The notes beneath the pieces are model-generated. The model saw only the letters and a list, made by a program, of their open reading frames with translations, was not told where the DNA came from and searched no databases. Both the position numbers and the translations under genes were made by a program. A stretch of 64,000 nt of DNA from Mixta mediterraneensis (lineage in GTDB: Bacteria > Pseudomonadota > Gammaproteobacteria > Enterobacterales > Enterobacteriaceae): the NCBI RefSeq assembly GCF_014946725.1, contig NZ_JACFXY010000001.1, positions 62,001 through 126,000 of the forward strand. The letters run 5' to 3'. This document shows positions 37,025-47,827 of the stretch, one piece after another (position 1 is the stretch's first letter; every line of letters starts with the position of its first letter).

Positions 37025-38944
37025 TTACCCACCGTTTTTCAGTGACTCAAGCTCTTCCCAGCGAGTAAACGCGGTTTCCAGTTCCTGTTCCGTTTGTGCC
37101 AGCTCATCTAAAACCGGCTGGGTTTTATCATGCGGCTGACTGAAGAAATCTGGATGGCTCATTTTTGCCTGCAATTCACCGATACGCCCTTCCAGCTGTT
37201 CGAGCTTTTGCGGCAGCTGTTCAAGTTCCCGTGTCAGGTTATAACTTAGTTTGCTCACGTTGCGTTTGGCAGAAACATTTTTTTCTGCCAGCGGTTTGGC
37301 CGCAGTATCGGAAGGTTTAGCTGCCGTGCTCATTTTCTGCTGTTTGTAAGCCGCGCGCTGCTGCTGCGCATCGTGATAACCGCCAACAAAAGTACCGATT
37401 TCGCCATTACCCTCAAAGATCCAGCATTCCGTAACCGTATTATCGACAAACTGACGATCGTGGCTTACCAGCAAAACCGTCCCCTGATAACCATCGATCA
37501 GCTCTTCCAGCAGTTCCAGCGTTTCTACGTCCAGGTCGTTGGTCGGTTCATCCAGAATCATCAGATTGCTTGGCCGCAGGAACAAACGCGCCAGCAGCAA
37601 GCGATTTCGCTCCCCGCCCGACAGCGCACGCACTGGCGTCATGGCGCGTTTCGGATGGAACAGGAAATCCTGCAAATAACCCAGCACATGGCGCGGCTTG
37701 CCGTTCACCAGCACCTCCTGCTTACCTTCAGCCAGGTTATCCATCACGGTACGATCGGGATCAAGTTCTGCCCGGTGCTGATCGAAGTAAGCGACTTCCA
37801 GTTTGGTGCCGGAATGCACGCATCCGCTGTCAGCTTTCAGCTGCTGCAACATCAGGCGCAGCAGCGTGGTTTTACCGCAGCCATTTGGGCCTATTAGGGC
37901 GATCTTATCGCCGCGCTGCACCTGTGAAATGAAATTCTTCACCAGCACTTTACCGTTCACCGCGTAATCAACGTTTTCCATTTCGAAAACGATTTTGCCA
38001 GAACGCGAGGCTTCACCAACCTGCATGTTGGCTTTGCCCATCACTTCGCGGCGTTCTGAGCGCTCCCGGCGTAATGCTTTTAACGCACGTACGCGACCTT
38101 CATTACGCGTGCGACGCGCTTTGATGCCCTGGCGGATCCACACTTCTTCCTGCGCCAGCTTGCGATCAAATTCAGCGTTCTGCATCTCTTCGACCCGCAG
38201 CGCTTCTTCTTTACCTTCCAGATACTGGTCGTAATTACCCGGCCAGGAAACCAGCTTGCCGCGATCAAGATCGACAATACGCGTCGCCATATTGCGGATA
38301 AAAGAGCGATCGTGAGAAATAAACACGATACTGCCGGTAAAGGTTTTCAGGAAAGTTTCCAGCCAGTCGATGGTTTCAATATCAAGGTGGTTCGTTGGTT
38401 CATCCAGCAATAAAACACGAGGGTTACTGACCAGCGCGCGTCCCAGTGCAGCTTTACGCAGCCAGCCGCCCGACAGCGACGATAGCTCGGTGTCGGGTTC
38501 CAGGCCAATCTGCTGCAACACGTCGGTAATACGACTTTCCAGCTGCCACAAATTTTGATGGTCGAGAATGGATTGCAGACGCGCCATCTCATTCAGGTTT
38601 TTTTCGCTAGGGTCTTCCATCACCACATGAGAAATGGCGTGATAGGCCTTCAGGTGTTCAGCCTGCTCCTCCACCCCTTCGGCGACGAAATCGTACACTG
38701 AACCGGCAATATTGCGTGGTGGATCCTGTTGCAGGCGTGAAACCACCAGATCGGTTTCATAAATGATGCGGCCATCATCCAGCGGCTGTTCGCCATTGAT
38801 GATTTTCATCAGGGTGGATTTACCGGCTCCGTTACGGCCAACCAGACAAACGCGCTCATTTTCTTCGATGTGCAGTTCGGTGTTATCTAACAGCGGAGCA
38901 TCGCTGAAGGAGAGCCAGGCACCGTGAATACTGATTAATGACAT
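37025..38944 (-). CDS. uup: ABC-F ATPase Uup
   Basis: A 639-residue soluble ABC-F protein. Two ABC domains are visible: Walker A GRNGAGKST (about 36-44) with signature LSGGWLRKAALGRAL, and Walker A GPNGCGKTT (about 350) with signature LSGGERNRLLLARL. Both have LLDEPTNHLD/ILDEPTNDLD Walker B motifs. A C-terminal coiled coil (about 560-635) binds branched DNA in E. coli. Uup limits transposon precise excision and helps ribosome or replication intermediates. It is 6 bases from the rlmKL stop. Confidence 0.97.
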   Translation of the reverse strand: MSLISIHGAWLSFSDAPLLDNTELHIEENERVCLVGRNGAGKSTLMKIINGEQPLDDGRIIYETDLVVSRLQQDPPRNIAGSVYDFVAEGVEEQAEHLKAYHAISHVVMEDPSEKNLNEMARLQSILDHQNLWQLESRITDVLQQIGLEPDTELSSLSGGWLRKAALGRALVSNPRVLLLDEPTNHLDIETIDWLETFLKTFTGSIVFISHDRSFIRNMATRIVDLDRGKLVSWPGNYDQYLEGKEEALRVEEMQNAEFDRKLAQEEVWIRQGIKARRTRNEGRVRALKALRRERSERREVMGKANMQVGEASRSGKIVFEMENVDYAVNGKVLVKNFISQVQRGDKIALIGPNGCGKTTLLRLMLQQLKADSGCVHSGTKLEVAYFDQHRAELDPDRTVMDNLAEGKQEVLVNGKPRHVLGYLQDFLFHPKRAMTPVRALSGGERNRLLLARLFLRPSNLMILDEPTNDLDVETLELLEELIDGYQGTVLLVSHDRQFVDNTVTECWIFEGNGEIGTFVGGYHDAQQQRAAYKQQKMSTAAKPSDTAAKPLAEKNVSAKRNVSKLSYNLTRELEQLPQKLEQLEGRIGELQAKMSHPDFFSQPHDKTQPVLDELAQTEQELETAFTRWEELESLKNGG

Positions 38945-38950
38945 GTAAAC

Positions 38951-41065
38951 TTATTCCTTACCGGCGTGAGTGATTAACCAGCAGTTGTGAATTTGGCGGT
39001 TACGTGCGAAATCCTGCGATTGGGTTTTCTGAGTAATATCCTGCGCTTGCAGGCCTAACGCTTTCAGCCCTTCCAGATCCATTTTGAAACCACGTTTATT
39101 ATTGGAAAACATAATTGTGCCGCCGCGACGCAGCAAACGTTTCAGATTACGCATCAGCATCATGTGATCACGCTGCACATCGAAGCTTTCTTCCATTCGT
39201 TTGGAGTTGGAGAAGGTTGGCGGATCGATAAAGATCAGGTCAAAGCTCTCATCACTTTCATGCAGCCAGCTCAGGCAATCCGCCTGCATCAGGCGATGCT
39301 GTCGTCCCGTCAGGCCATTCAGACGCAGATTACGCTCCGCCCACTCCAGATAAGTGCGCGACATATCCACCGTAGTGGTGGACCGTGCTCCACCCAGACC
39401 GGCATGAACGCTGGCCGTGCCGGTGTAGGCAAACAGGTTAAGAAAATCCTTACCCTGACTCATCTGGCCGAGCATTTTACGGGCAATACGGTGATCGAGG
39501 AACAAACCCGTATCAAGGTAATCGGTCAGGTTCACCCAGAAGCGGGCGTTAAACTCCTGCACCTCAAAATAGTCACCCTTTTCGCTCAGCTTCTGGTACT
39601 GCGCTTTGCCTTTCTGGCGCTCACGCGTTTTTAGAATCAGGCGATTCGCTGGCAGTTCCAGCACCGTTAACGTCGCGCTGATCACGTCAAACAGGCGCTG
39701 ACGTGCTTTATTAGGATCAATCGTTTTCGGAGGTGCATATTCCTGAATGACCACCCAATCGGCGTAACGATCGACCGCCACGTTATAGTCCGGCAGATCA
39801 GCGTCATAAATACGGTAGCAGTCAATTTTTTCCTGACGTGCCCACTTCTCTAATTTCTTGAGGTTTTTACGCAGGCGGTTGGCGTAATCTTCAGCGATCT
39901 GACTGGCGCCCTCGCTGCTGTTTACCGACAGCTGATAGTTTTTCTGCACACAATCCAGTGGGCCGTTTTTGGCTTTAAACTGGCGATCGGCCCTCCGTTG
40001 CAGGCAGCTCAGCAAATCCGGCGAGGCGCTAAACAGCGACAAGTTCCAGCCGCCGAAATGCTGTTTCATGATACGACCCAGCTGGCTGTGCAGCGCGATC
40101 AGCGCGGGTTCGCTTTCCAGACGTTCGCCATACGGCGGATTGCTCAATACCGTACCGTGAATCTCTGCTGCCAGCGGATGAGTCAGCGTTAATACATCCT
40201 GTTGGGCAAAGGTAAATAGCTCAAAGACACCTGCGCGGCGAGCATTGGCCTGCGCCCATTCCAGTACGCGTCCGTTGTTGTCATAGCCAAAGAAGCGCGC
40301 CTTCGCCGCCGCAGTGCCAGCACGTGCGCGGGCTTGCGCTTCGCTTTTTACTTCAGACCATAACACGGCGTTAAACTGTTCCCAGGCGGTAAAGCCCCAG
40401 TGTTTACGCAACAGACCTGGCGCGCGATCGCAGGCGATTAATGCGGCTTCAATCAGTAGCGTGCCGGAGCCGCACATCGGATCAATTAACGGCGTGCTCG
40501 GTTCCCAGCCAGAACGCAGCACAATTGCAGCAGCAAGATTCTCTTTGAGCGGCGCCTGACCGGTTTGCTGACGATACCCGCGCTGATGCAGCGCGCTGCC
40601 GCTCAGATCCAGCGAGATACTGGCACGATCATCATTTAACCAGACGTTAATGCGAATATCGGCCTGTTCACGATCAACATTCGGGCGCGCCAGGTTTTTG
40701 CGGGTAAAGCTGTCTACAATGGCATCTTTTACTTTTAATGCGCCAAACTGGCTGTTACGGATTGAATCGTTAGTACCGCTAAAATGCACCACAAAAGTTT
40801 TGTCGCTGCCAAACATTGCTGGCCAGTCAACGCCCTGCGCGCCAAGATAAAGGTCAAGATCGCTGTAGACGCCAAACTCGCCCAGCGGCAACAGGATACG
40901 CGACGCCAGGCGGCTCCACATCAGGCTTTGATACATGATGCGGTCATCAGCCACGAAGTGAACGCCTCCCTGTACGACTTGCAAATCTTGCGCGCCCAGC
41001 GCGTCCAGCTCACTTTTTAACAGCTCTTCGAGCCCACGCGCCGTGCTGGCAAACAGAGAATTCAT
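38951..41065 (-). CDS. rlmL: Bifunctional 23S rRNA methyltransferase RlmKL
   Basis: A 704-residue fusion, normal for gammaproteobacteria. It has an N-terminal THUMP domain (about 45-155), then the RlmL methyltransferase that makes m2G2445 (SAM loop [14 protein letters not shown], catalytic NPPYGERL). The C-terminal RlmK methyltransferase makes m7G2069 ([34 protein letters not shown]). It lies upstream of uup and divergent from ycbX. Confidence 0.97.
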   Translation of the reverse strand: MNSLFASTARGLEELLKSELDALGAQDLQVVQGGVHFVADDRIMYQSLMWSRLASRILLPLGEFGVYSDLDLYLGAQGVDWPAMFGSDKTFVVHFSGTNDSIRNSQFGALKVKDAIVDSFTRKNLARPNVDREQADIRINVWLNDDRASISLDLSGSALHQRGYRQQTGQAPLKENLAAAIVLRSGWEPSTPLIDPMCGSGTLLIEAALIACDRAPGLLRKHWGFTAWEQFNAVLWSEVKSEAQARARAGTAAAKARFFGYDNNGRVLEWAQANARRAGVFELFTFAQQDVLTLTHPLAAEIHGTVLSNPPYGERLESEPALIALHSQLGRIMKQHFGGWNLSLFSASPDLLSCLQRRADRQFKAKNGPLDCVQKNYQLSVNSSEGASQIAEDYANRLRKNLKKLEKWARQEKIDCYRIYDADLPDYNVAVDRYADWVVIQEYAPPKTIDPNKARQRLFDVISATLTVLELPANRLILKTRERQKGKAQYQKLSEKGDYFEVQEFNARFWVNLTDYLDTGLFLDHRIARKMLGQMSQGKDFLNLFAYTGTASVHAGLGGARSTTTVDMSRTYLEWAERNLRLNGLTGRQHRLMQADCLSWLHESDESFDLIFIDPPTFSNSKRMEESFDVQRDHMMLMRNLKRLLRRGGTIMFSNNKRGFKMDLEGLKALGLQAQDITQKTQSQDFARNRQIHNCWLITHAGKE

Positions 41066-41175
41066 ATCGTCCCTTTTTACTCTTGAGAAAATTGTTGCGC
41101 ATTATAGCGAATCAGAGACCTATGTCATAAAGTTAGCTTCTTTTGTCTTGCGCGCCTGGTTTCAAGGAGATCTTC

Positions 41176-42285
41176 ATGATTACGCTTTCCCGCTTATTTA
41201 TTCATCCCGTTAAATCAATGCGTGGACTGCACCTCTCTCATGCTCAGGTGCTGGACAGCGGCCTGGCATTTGATCGCATCTTCATGGTGACCGAGCCGAA
41301 TGGCACCTTTATTACGGCGCGTCAGTACCCTGAGATGGTGCGTTTCACCCCCGCGGTATTGCCGGATGGTTTATTTCTGCAGGCGCCTGACGGCAGTCAG
41401 TCACTGATTCGCTTCAGTGATTTTGCCCTCAAGGAAGAGCCGACCGAGGTGTGGGGCAATCATTTCACCTCGCGCATTGCGCCGGAAGCCATCAATCAGT
41501 GGCTTAGTCACTTCTTTCCGCGCGAAGTACAACTGCGTTGGGTGGGGCCACAACTTTCCCGTCGGGTTAAGCGCTTCGCCACCGTACCGCTGGGCTTCGC
41601 CGATGGCTATCCTTTCCTGCTGATAAACAGCGCCTCATTGCAGGATTTGCAGCAACGCTGCCCTGCCAGCGTGCGTATAGAACAGTTCCGTCCCAACCTG
41701 GTCGTGAACGGCGCATCCGCCTGGGACGAAGATAGCTGGGCTGAGATCCAGATTGGTGGCGTCACGTTTGAGGTCCCGAAACCCTGTAGCCGCTGCGTAT
41801 TTACCACCGTTAGCCCGGAAAGTGGCCGCAAACATCCCGATGGTCAGCCGCTCGCCACCCTGCAAAACTTTCGTAGCGCACAAGATGGCAGCGGCGACAT
41901 TGATTTTGGCCTTAATCTTGTTGCCCGTAACAGCGGTATTATCCGCGTGGGCGATGAAATGACGGTGCTAAAACGCCATACGCCGCGTGCGTATGGCGCT
42001 GGCGCGGTAGTGGAAACGTTGAAACCGCAACAGCAGGCGCAAGCCAGACTCACCATTGATTATCAGGGACAACCATTCTGCGGTGATAATCAGCAAATAT
42101 TACTTGAGCAGTTAGAAATGCAGGGTTACCGCATTCACTATTCCTGTCGGGCAGGATTGTGTGGCAGCTGTAAAGTCACATTGATTTCGGGCGAGGTAAA
42201 AGCGCTGAAGCAAAGCGCCATTCGTGCGGATGGCACTATCCTGAGTTGCAGCTGCATTCCAGCAGGCGATATTGAACTGGCTTAA
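41176..42285 (+). CDS. ycbX: YcbX, MOSC and 2Fe-2S domain molybdoenzyme
   Basis: A 369-residue protein, the E. coli YcbX length with the start at 41176 (AAGGAGA upstream). It has an N-terminal MOSC beta-barrel (about 1-120), a MOSC domain with the Moco-binding Cys ([12 protein letters not shown], about 205), and a C-terminal plant-type 2Fe-2S ferredoxin domain (about 285-369, [10 protein letters not shown] plus a later SCSC). It detoxifies N-hydroxylated bases together with reductases in E. coli. Confidence 0.96.
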   Translation: MITLSRLFIHPVKSMRGLHLSHAQVLDSGLAFDRIFMVTEPNGTFITARQYPEMVRFTPAVLPDGLFLQAPDGSQSLIRFSDFALKEEPTEVWGNHFTSRIAPEAINQWLSHFFPREVQLRWVGPQLSRRVKRFATVPLGFADGYPFLLINSASLQDLQQRCPASVRIEQFRPNLVVNGASAWDEDSWAEIQIGGVTFEVPKPCSRCVFTTVSPESGRKHPDGQPLATLQNFRSAQDGSGDIDFGLNLVARNSGIIRVGDEMTVLKRHTPRAYGAGAVVETLKPQQQAQARLTIDYQGQPFCGDNQQILLEQLEMQGYRIHYSCRAGLCGSCKVTLISGEVKALKQSAIRADGTILSCSCIPAGDIELA

Positions 42286-42289
42286 GTGA

Positions 42290-42832
42290 CTATACCGCGC
42301 GGGCGTAGCGCGTTGCATTTTCCTGGTGACAGGGCTGCAGGCGATCGTTCATGACCTTAATCGCATCGCCCAATACCATTCCTTTACCTGCGAGCGTTAA
42401 TGCAGGTTGCGCCAGCAAACAGAGCGCGGCATTGTCGCCCTTTTCGACAACCAGCAGTTGTGCCTGCTCGCCACTGTCGGCCAGCGTCACTTCGACTATT
42501 TCGCCAACAGCGGGCTGCAGATTTTGTTGCTGGCTGGAAAAATGCCAGCTTTTTGGCATCAGGGGTTTAAGAAAGCGTGCGGCAACCAACGCGTTTAATA
42601 CTAACTCGGCGCATTGATCGCTATTTAACTGACTTTGACGACATTTCTCTTCGAACGTGAAATAAAGTGCGGCGTCGTCAACACAAAACCCAGTTTCGCT
42701 AAAAGCATCAGGCGTGAGCATTTTACGGGAATAACGGGAACGAAAAAGCATACCGTCAGCCAGATCAAGCATCATCCGGTCATGCGTAGCGTCGAAGTAC
42801 CAACGCCAGTTATCATCAGGTTTGATTTTCAT
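42290..42832 (-). CDS. zapC: Cell-division protein ZapC
   Basis: A 180-residue protein (E. coli ZapC 180) when started at 42832 ([14 protein letters not shown]). A frame extending to 42970 has no homology to support it. ZapC binds FtsZ, bundles protofilaments and stabilises the Z-ring. The conserved [17 protein letters not shown] region is present. It is convergent with ycbX (4-base gap). Confidence 0.95.
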   Translation of the reverse strand: MKIKPDDNWRWYFDATHDRMMLDLADGMLFRSRYSRKMLTPDAFSETGFCVDDAALYFTFEEKCRQSQLNSDQCAELVLNALVAARFLKPLMPKSWHFSSQQQNLQPAVGEIVEVTLADSGEQAQLLVVEKGDNAALCLLAQPALTLAGKGMVLGDAIKVMNDRLQPCHQENATRYARAV

Positions 42833-42985
42833 AATGTGCCCTGTAGTAAACCGCTTCGCTGAAATAAACGCAAAAGTCGCGAAATAAACAACATAAAGAA
42901 AAGCTGAAAAAGCGTGCAACAGGCCAAAATATAAACGAGCCGGAGGGAGAAATAAACCCCCCGGCGCCATATTGTGAGAATTATC

Positions 42986-43996
42986 TTACGGGTGGGTGAC
43001 GATCGCTTTAATTAACTCTGGTCCTTTATATATGAAGCCGGAATAAATTTGAACTAACGTCGCGCCCGCCGCCATTTTTTCACGTGCGGCAGTGAGTGAA
43101 TCAATCCCACCCACGCCAATAATCGGTAAGCGGCCCTGCAATTCTTGCGACAGACGCTGGATTATCGCGGTGCTGCGCGACTGAACCGGGCGTCCGCTCA
43201 GTCCACCCACTTCGTGACAATGTTTAAGGCCATTCACCAGGGAGCGATCAAGCGTGGTATTTGTCGCAATCACGCCATCAATGTGATGGCGAATTAAGCT
43301 ATCGGCAACCTGCACCAATTCTTCTTCAGAAAGGTCCGGCGCGATCTTTACGGCGATCGGAACATGTTTAAGATGACGCTGCTCCAGCTCTTTTTGTTTT
43401 GCTTTAATCGAAGCGAGAAGATCGTCCAGCGCTTCGCCGTATTGTAACGTGCGTAAACCTGGCGTATTAGGCGAAGAAATATTAATGGCGATATATCCGG
43501 CGTGGGCATACACCTTTTCCATGCAGATCAGATAATCGTCTTTGCCCTGCTCAACCGGGGTATCTTTATTTTTGCCAATATTAATACCGAGAATACCCGC
43601 AAACCGTGCCTTTTTAACGTTCTCTACCAGATGATCGACGCCGAGATTATTGAATCCCATGCGGTTAATAATTCCTTCCGCTTCGATTAACCGAAACATG
43701 CGCGGCTTATCATTACCCGCCTGGGCACGTGGCGTCACCGTTCCCACTTCCACAAAGCCAAAACCCATGGCAGCAAATGCATCAATACACTCAGCGTTTT
43801 TATCGAGTCCCGCAGCAAGGCCAAGCGGATTTTTAAAAGATAACCCCATGCAGCTTACCGGGCGCGACGGCAGATTTTGACGGATCAGCCCTTCCAGCGG
43901 CGTTCCACTGATAAAACGCAATTGCTGAAAGGTGAGTTCGTGCGCGCGCTCGGGATCGAGTTTAAACAGCGCCGGTCGGACGATAGGATAAAGCAT
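42986..43996 (-). CDS. pyrD: Dihydroorotate dehydrogenase (quinone)
   Basis: A 336-residue class 2 enzyme, the E. coli PyrD length, with start at 43996 (GGAGAG upstream). It oxidises dihydroorotate to orotate, passing electrons to quinone. The N-terminal helices ([20 protein letters not shown]) form the membrane and quinone site. FMN and substrate motifs include [29 protein letters not shown] with the catalytic Ser, and [14 protein letters not shown]. Confidence 0.98.
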   Translation of the reverse strand: MLYPIVRPALFKLDPERAHELTFQQLRFISGTPLEGLIRQNLPSRPVSCMGLSFKNPLGLAAGLDKNAECIDAFAAMGFGFVEVGTVTPRAQAGNDKPRMFRLIEAEGIINRMGFNNLGVDHLVENVKKARFAGILGINIGKNKDTPVEQGKDDYLICMEKVYAHAGYIAINISSPNTPGLRTLQYGEALDDLLASIKAKQKELEQRHLKHVPIAVKIAPDLSEEELVQVADSLIRHHIDGVIATNTTLDRSLVNGLKHCHEVGGLSGRPVQSRSTAIIQRLSQELQGRLPIIGVGGIDSLTAAREKMAAGATLVQIYSGFIYKGPELIKAIVTHP

Positions 43997-44012
43997 GCAC
44001 TCTCCTGCAGGG

Positions 44013-44028
44013 CGGAAACGATCGTGAA
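44013..44028 (-). promoter_or_regulatory. Possible PurR operator of pyrD
   Basis: On the minus strand TTCACGATCGTTTCCG resembles the PurR box in its right half (CGTTTNC) and lies just upstream of the pyrD start. E. coli pyrD is under PurR control. The left half is a poor match. Confidence 0.3.
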
Positions 44029-44130
44029 AGTCAGTGCACAAGAAAATGTGCGCCAGAATGGTAAAGTGCTCTGGCGCAAAAGTAAATCGAACGACGAGGA
44101 TGCAGAAAGGCGTTTAACGCTGCGTTGATC

Positions 44131-45432
44131 TTACACAGCACTGTCATTCACAGAGGCGACCTGGGCGCGAGCGGGAGACAGATAATCGCGCAGAATACCA
44201 TGACGAGCCATAAGAGTAAAAATGCCAATGCAGACAAAGGCTTCGGCCATAACCATCGACCATACCGCACCCAGCGCGCCATATTGCCAGGCAAGCACAC
44301 AACAAACCGGAACGTTTACCACGCCGGCGGCCATCATCACTAACATGCGCTGACGGGCTAAACCATGCGGGATCAGAATTTGCAGTCCGGCCGGATAGGA
44401 AATATTGCCAAACAGGAAACACAGCACAAATACCCGCAACACATTTGCCGAAGGGATAAAATCTTTACCCAGCAGTAATGCCACCACGTCATCGGCAAAA
44501 AGCCAGGTAAAAATGACAATCGACAGGCTCAGTGAAAATGACAACAGCAGGCTTTTTCGCGTGGCGGCAATCGCGGCAGTTTTATCGCGGCCAAAAAGAT
44601 GGCTTACACGCGGAAAAAAAGCGCTGCCAATCTGTTCTGGCACCGAGTTAGCCGCTTTACGCAGGCGATCGGCGCCATTGTAAATGCCCACCATATAATG
44701 GGAGGTAAAACTGGCGAGGATCACCACATTCACGCTGTTAAACAGATTCGCCCCGGCGATGGCAATAAATACGTCCATGCTGTCGGTAATGCGCTGTTTT
44801 ATCTCCTGCGGTTCAAAGCGATAGCGGCCAATCACCTTCATCTCCAGCACAAACTTCAGCGTGATCAGTGCGCTAATCATCGAAACAGCGCCCGGTATCA
44901 AAGCGGCAAGCCAGGTATCCTGCGGCGTTTTTACTAACAGAAAGGTCAAGGGTATGGCGCAGAAATTACCAAAGGTGGCAATGACCGCCGTCTTACCGAG
45001 CTTTTCATATCCCTGCATAAGCCAGCCGAACGAGAACAGCGAACCAATCAGCGTGGTACAGTTTGCCAGAATAATAAAAAATAACGGATGCCAGGCCGGA
45101 TTGAGTCCTGTCGCAGACAGTAAAATACCGCTGGTTAATACCAGCAACATCAGTTTGGCGTTGAAGGTTGACCAAAATAGCTGGCTTACACGTTCTTTAT
45201 CATCCCGGTGATGAGCAATATCTTTGGTGGTGAAAACATTAAATCCCCAATCCGAGATGGTGCTGCAATAGAGGACACAGGCGATAGCCAGCGCCAGTAC
45301 CCCCATCTGTTCAACGCCCAGAATACGAGCCAGATAAGGTAACGTTGCCAGCGGGAACAAAAAAGAGGCTCCCCGGTACGCCAGCAGGGATAAAATATTA
45401 ACCATCAAACTTTTATCAAGAACTTTTGCCAT
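44131..45432 (-). CDS. Wzx-like polysaccharide flippase
   Basis: A 433-residue inner-membrane protein with about 12-14 hydrophobic helices. The start (LSLLAYRGASFLFPLATLPYLARILG) is typical of the polysaccharide-biosynthesis flippase family (MOP/PST superfamily, Wzx-like), which moves undecaprenyl-linked oligosaccharides across the inner membrane. It lies 83 bases downstream of a glycosyltransferase gene on the same strand. It is not at this site in E. coli, where the elf fimbrial genes lie. No polymerase gene is nearby, so its glycan is unknown. Confidence 0.85.
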   Translation of the reverse strand: MAKVLDKSLMVNILSLLAYRGASFLFPLATLPYLARILGVEQMGVLALAIACVLYCSTISDWGFNVFTTKDIAHHRDDKERVSQLFWSTFNAKLMLLVLTSGILLSATGLNPAWHPLFFIILANCTTLIGSLFSFGWLMQGYEKLGKTAVIATFGNFCAIPLTFLLVKTPQDTWLAALIPGAVSMISALITLKFVLEMKVIGRYRFEPQEIKQRITDSMDVFIAIAGANLFNSVNVVILASFTSHYMVGIYNGADRLRKAANSVPEQIGSAFFPRVSHLFGRDKTAAIAATRKSLLLSFSLSLSIVIFTWLFADDVVALLLGKDFIPSANVLRVFVLCFLFGNISYPAGLQILIPHGLARQRMLVMMAAGVVNVPVCCVLAWQYGALGAVWSMVMAEAFVCIGIFTLMARHGILRDYLSPARAQVASVNDSAV

Positions 45433-45515
45433 GTCGCAACAACCTTATACATATTGCATAAAACACCTTCTCACGCCTTCAAGACATTAACAATATTTCC
45501 ACATGATTTTCAGAA

Positions 45516-46496
45516 TCAGGCGGCACGCTTCAGCTCTTTTCTCACTTTATACGTTTGCAACGCAATAAACACTTCAGGGCGATTAAACAACAACCACTCT
45601 TTAAAGCTGCTGGTTTTAATTTTTTTCCCCATAAAACGGATAGCATTACGCACATATTCTGGCACGGGCGTCTGATTATAAAGTGAAAGATAAATCATCA
45701 ACCGAAACGAATGGGTCAGATACTCTTTTTCTAAAGTCGCACGCCATTTTGACTTAGACAAGGAACTGTTTAATGTGTTGTAAGAGTGAATAAAGGCATC
45801 ATAACGCTGGAAGAAAAACTCTTCGCCTTTGGTACTGTTCGTTAAAGAACCGCTACGGATTCGCTGTTTATAATAGACCTGACGACTCACCCATGCCTGT
45901 TTGCATTTCAAAAAAACGGAAAGCGTAAAATTATGATCTTCATGTACGCGGCGAACAAACCGTAAATGATGCCGTTCAATCACCTCTTTCTTCACAACAT
46001 AATTCCATACCGCTGATGTGTAAGTGCCATTTCGCAACAGACGCGCAAACACTTCTTGTGGGCGCTGCGTACCAAATTGCTCATGCTGGACTTTTGGTGA
46101 GGTCACGTGACTATTCCCATCTTCATAAACGCAGGAATTGAAGCAAAACAGGTCAGTTTCAGGGTATGTTTCATTGACTGTTTTAAGCTCACTAAGCAGC
46201 CCATCCACAACCACATCATCGGGATCGCAAAAGAAAATATAACGTCCCTGAGCCAGTGCTACACCTGTATCACGTGCATTACCTAACCCGCCGTTTTCAA
46301 TCGTAATCACTTTAATGTGTGAAAGGTGGGCATAATTCTGTTCAATTAAAGCCAGGGTTCCGTCAGTTGAACCATCATTAACAATGATAATTTCATTGGG
46401 CGCTTTAATTTGATGTAACAATGAATCTACGCACTCTACAATGTATTTTTCTACGTTATATGTCGGAATAATGACCGATAAAAGGATGTCAGACAT
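45516..46496 (-). CDS. Family-2 glycosyltransferase
   Basis: A 326-residue GT-A fold enzyme. The nucleotide-sugar domain covers about 1-225: VIIPTYNVEKYIVECVDSLL opens it, IVNDGSTDGT binds the nucleotide, and the metal-binding DxD-type motif is FCDPDD (about 89-94). The rest is basic and helical with no membrane segment. It is the first gene of a two-gene unit with the Wzx-like flippase. Donor and acceptor sugars cannot be inferred. Lower GC than the neighbouring pyrD and ssu genes suggests foreign origin. Confidence 0.85.
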   Translation of the reverse strand: MSDILLSVIIPTYNVEKYIVECVDSLLHQIKAPNEIIIVNDGSTDGTLALIEQNYAHLSHIKVITIENGGLGNARDTGVALAQGRYIFFCDPDDVVVDGLLSELKTVNETYPETDLFCFNSCVYEDGNSHVTSPKVQHEQFGTQRPQEVFARLLRNGTYTSAVWNYVVKKEVIERHHLRFVRRVHEDHNFTLSVFLKCKQAWVSRQVYYKQRIRSGSLTNSTKGEEFFFQRYDAFIHSYNTLNSSLSKSKWRATLEKEYLTHSFRLMIYLSLYNQTPVPEYVRNAIRFMGKKIKTSSFKEWLLFNRPEVFIALQTYKVRKELKRAA

Positions 46497-47265
46497 ATGC
46501 GATTCTCTGCTGTTAGAAAATGAACAATACTGTTCGCCCGCCAGATACAGGCGCGGAAACAGAAGACGATAATCTTTTTAATAAACGAAGAAGTAGCTGT
46601 GCTTTCGTTGAGCCAGTGAATCTTAATCCTTAATACGCGGAATTATCTAGATGGGAAATTGATGAATCGCGACTGGGTTATTTTTCATCCTTTAGTGATA
46701 TGCATGAATAACCAAAACCAACCGCAGTTTGGTTGAAAATTAATTTAAGTTATTCACTTTTATGCGTCGTGAGTATTAATCAGAAATGCTAACCGGGCTT
46801 AGCCTGACAGCAACAGTTTCTCTTAAACTGCAATTTTTCTTCAGAGCGAATTTTGCAATTAATCCTAAATAAAATTGTTCTGTCTGGTTAACCGCTTTTG
46901 ATTTCTATGGTTTTTTATCCTGATCAACGCAGGGAAAATTCGCTTATGACTTCACGTCATAAACTGAACATATCAAAAAGTTAATCAATCTGAGGAAAGA
47001 TAAATTAGCAAGTGAGACAGAAAGAAAAAAGCAAATCGCTTCATTACTTTTAATGAGTAGCGTCACATATTTACTGTTTTTTAAGACTTGTCTCAAATTC
47101 ACCCTCTACAGCCGGTTTTCGCTAACAGGCAACGGCTGCGCTATATGCAGAATTTGCACCTGGATTGCCAGATAAATCATTTAAGCCCCGCCGCCTGTTC
47201 TGCCAGGATGAGCCATCAGTTCTCAACAATAGATAATCAATAACTTTTAGTTATAAGGAGTGACG
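46497..47265. other. Long AT-rich non-coding region between glycosyltransferase and ssuE
   Basis: About 770 bp without a credible ORF on either strand. Structures seen: a perfect dyad TTATGAC-ttcac-GTCATAA at 46944-46962; a hairpin CAGTTT-ctctt-AAACTG at 46814-46830 followed by caattttt (terminator-like on the plus strand); and AACCAA/TTGGTT arms at 46716-46734. It should hold the divergent promoters of the polysaccharide unit and of ssuEADCB. The AT-richness suggests transferred or silenced DNA, or a decayed gene. Confidence 0.6.
46944..46962. promoter_or_regulatory. Perfect dyad, candidate operator
   Basis: TTATGAC and GTCATAA are perfect 7-bp arms around ttcac, lying between the divergent polysaccharide and ssu units about 300 bp before ssuE. 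The binding protein is unknown. Confidence 0.35.
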
Positions 47266-47817
47266 ATGCACGTTATTACGCTGGCAGGTAGCCCTCGATT
47301 TCCTTCACGTTCCACTTCTCTGCTAACGCTTTGCCAGCACAAGCTGGAAGCACGCGGCGTAGAGGTGATCCCGTGGAATATTCATAATTTCCAGCCGGAC
47401 GATCTGATTAATGCGCATTTCGATGCCCCGGCGTTGCTGGCGCTGCGCGAAGATTTAAATGATGCAGACGGGCTGATTGTGGCCACGCCGGTATATAAAG
47501 CCTCTTTTTCCGGTGCCCTGAAAACGCTACTGGATTTACTGCCTGAGCGCGCACTTGAACACAAAGTGGTGCTGCCCTTAGCCACTTGCGGCAGTAGCGG
47601 CCATATGTTAGCGCTGGATTACGCGCTCAAGCCGGTGCTGAATGCACTCAAAGCACAGGAAATTCTGCATGGCGTCTACGCCGAAGACTATCAGGTTACT
47701 CATTACGATCGTAAACCTGAGCTGCAAGCTTCGCTGTCTCAACGTCTTGATGAAGCGGTTGAGTCATTCTGGCTGGCGCTGACGCGCCATCACTATCCCG
47801 TCGCCCAGGCTGTATAA
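47266..47817 (+). CDS. ssuE: NADPH-dependent FMN reductase SsuE
   Basis: A 183-residue flavodoxin-fold reductase. The start at 47266 sits 5 bases after AAGGAG; a GTG at 47260 overlaps that site. It supplies reduced FMN to the SsuD monooxygenase. The FMN-binding loop is AGSPRFPSRST (about 6-16), and ATPVYKASFSGALKTLLDLLP follows. It is first in the ssuEADCB operon, 10 bases ahead of ssuA. Confidence 0.96.
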   Translation: MHVITLAGSPRFPSRSTSLLTLCQHKLEARGVEVIPWNIHNFQPDDLINAHFDAPALLALREDLNDADGLIVATPVYKASFSGALKTLLDLLPERALEHKVVLPLATCGSSGHMLALDYALKPVLNALKAQEILHGVYAEDYQVTHYDRKPELQASLSQRLDEAVESFWLALTRHHYPVAQAV

Positions 47818-47827
47818 GGAAGCGTTG

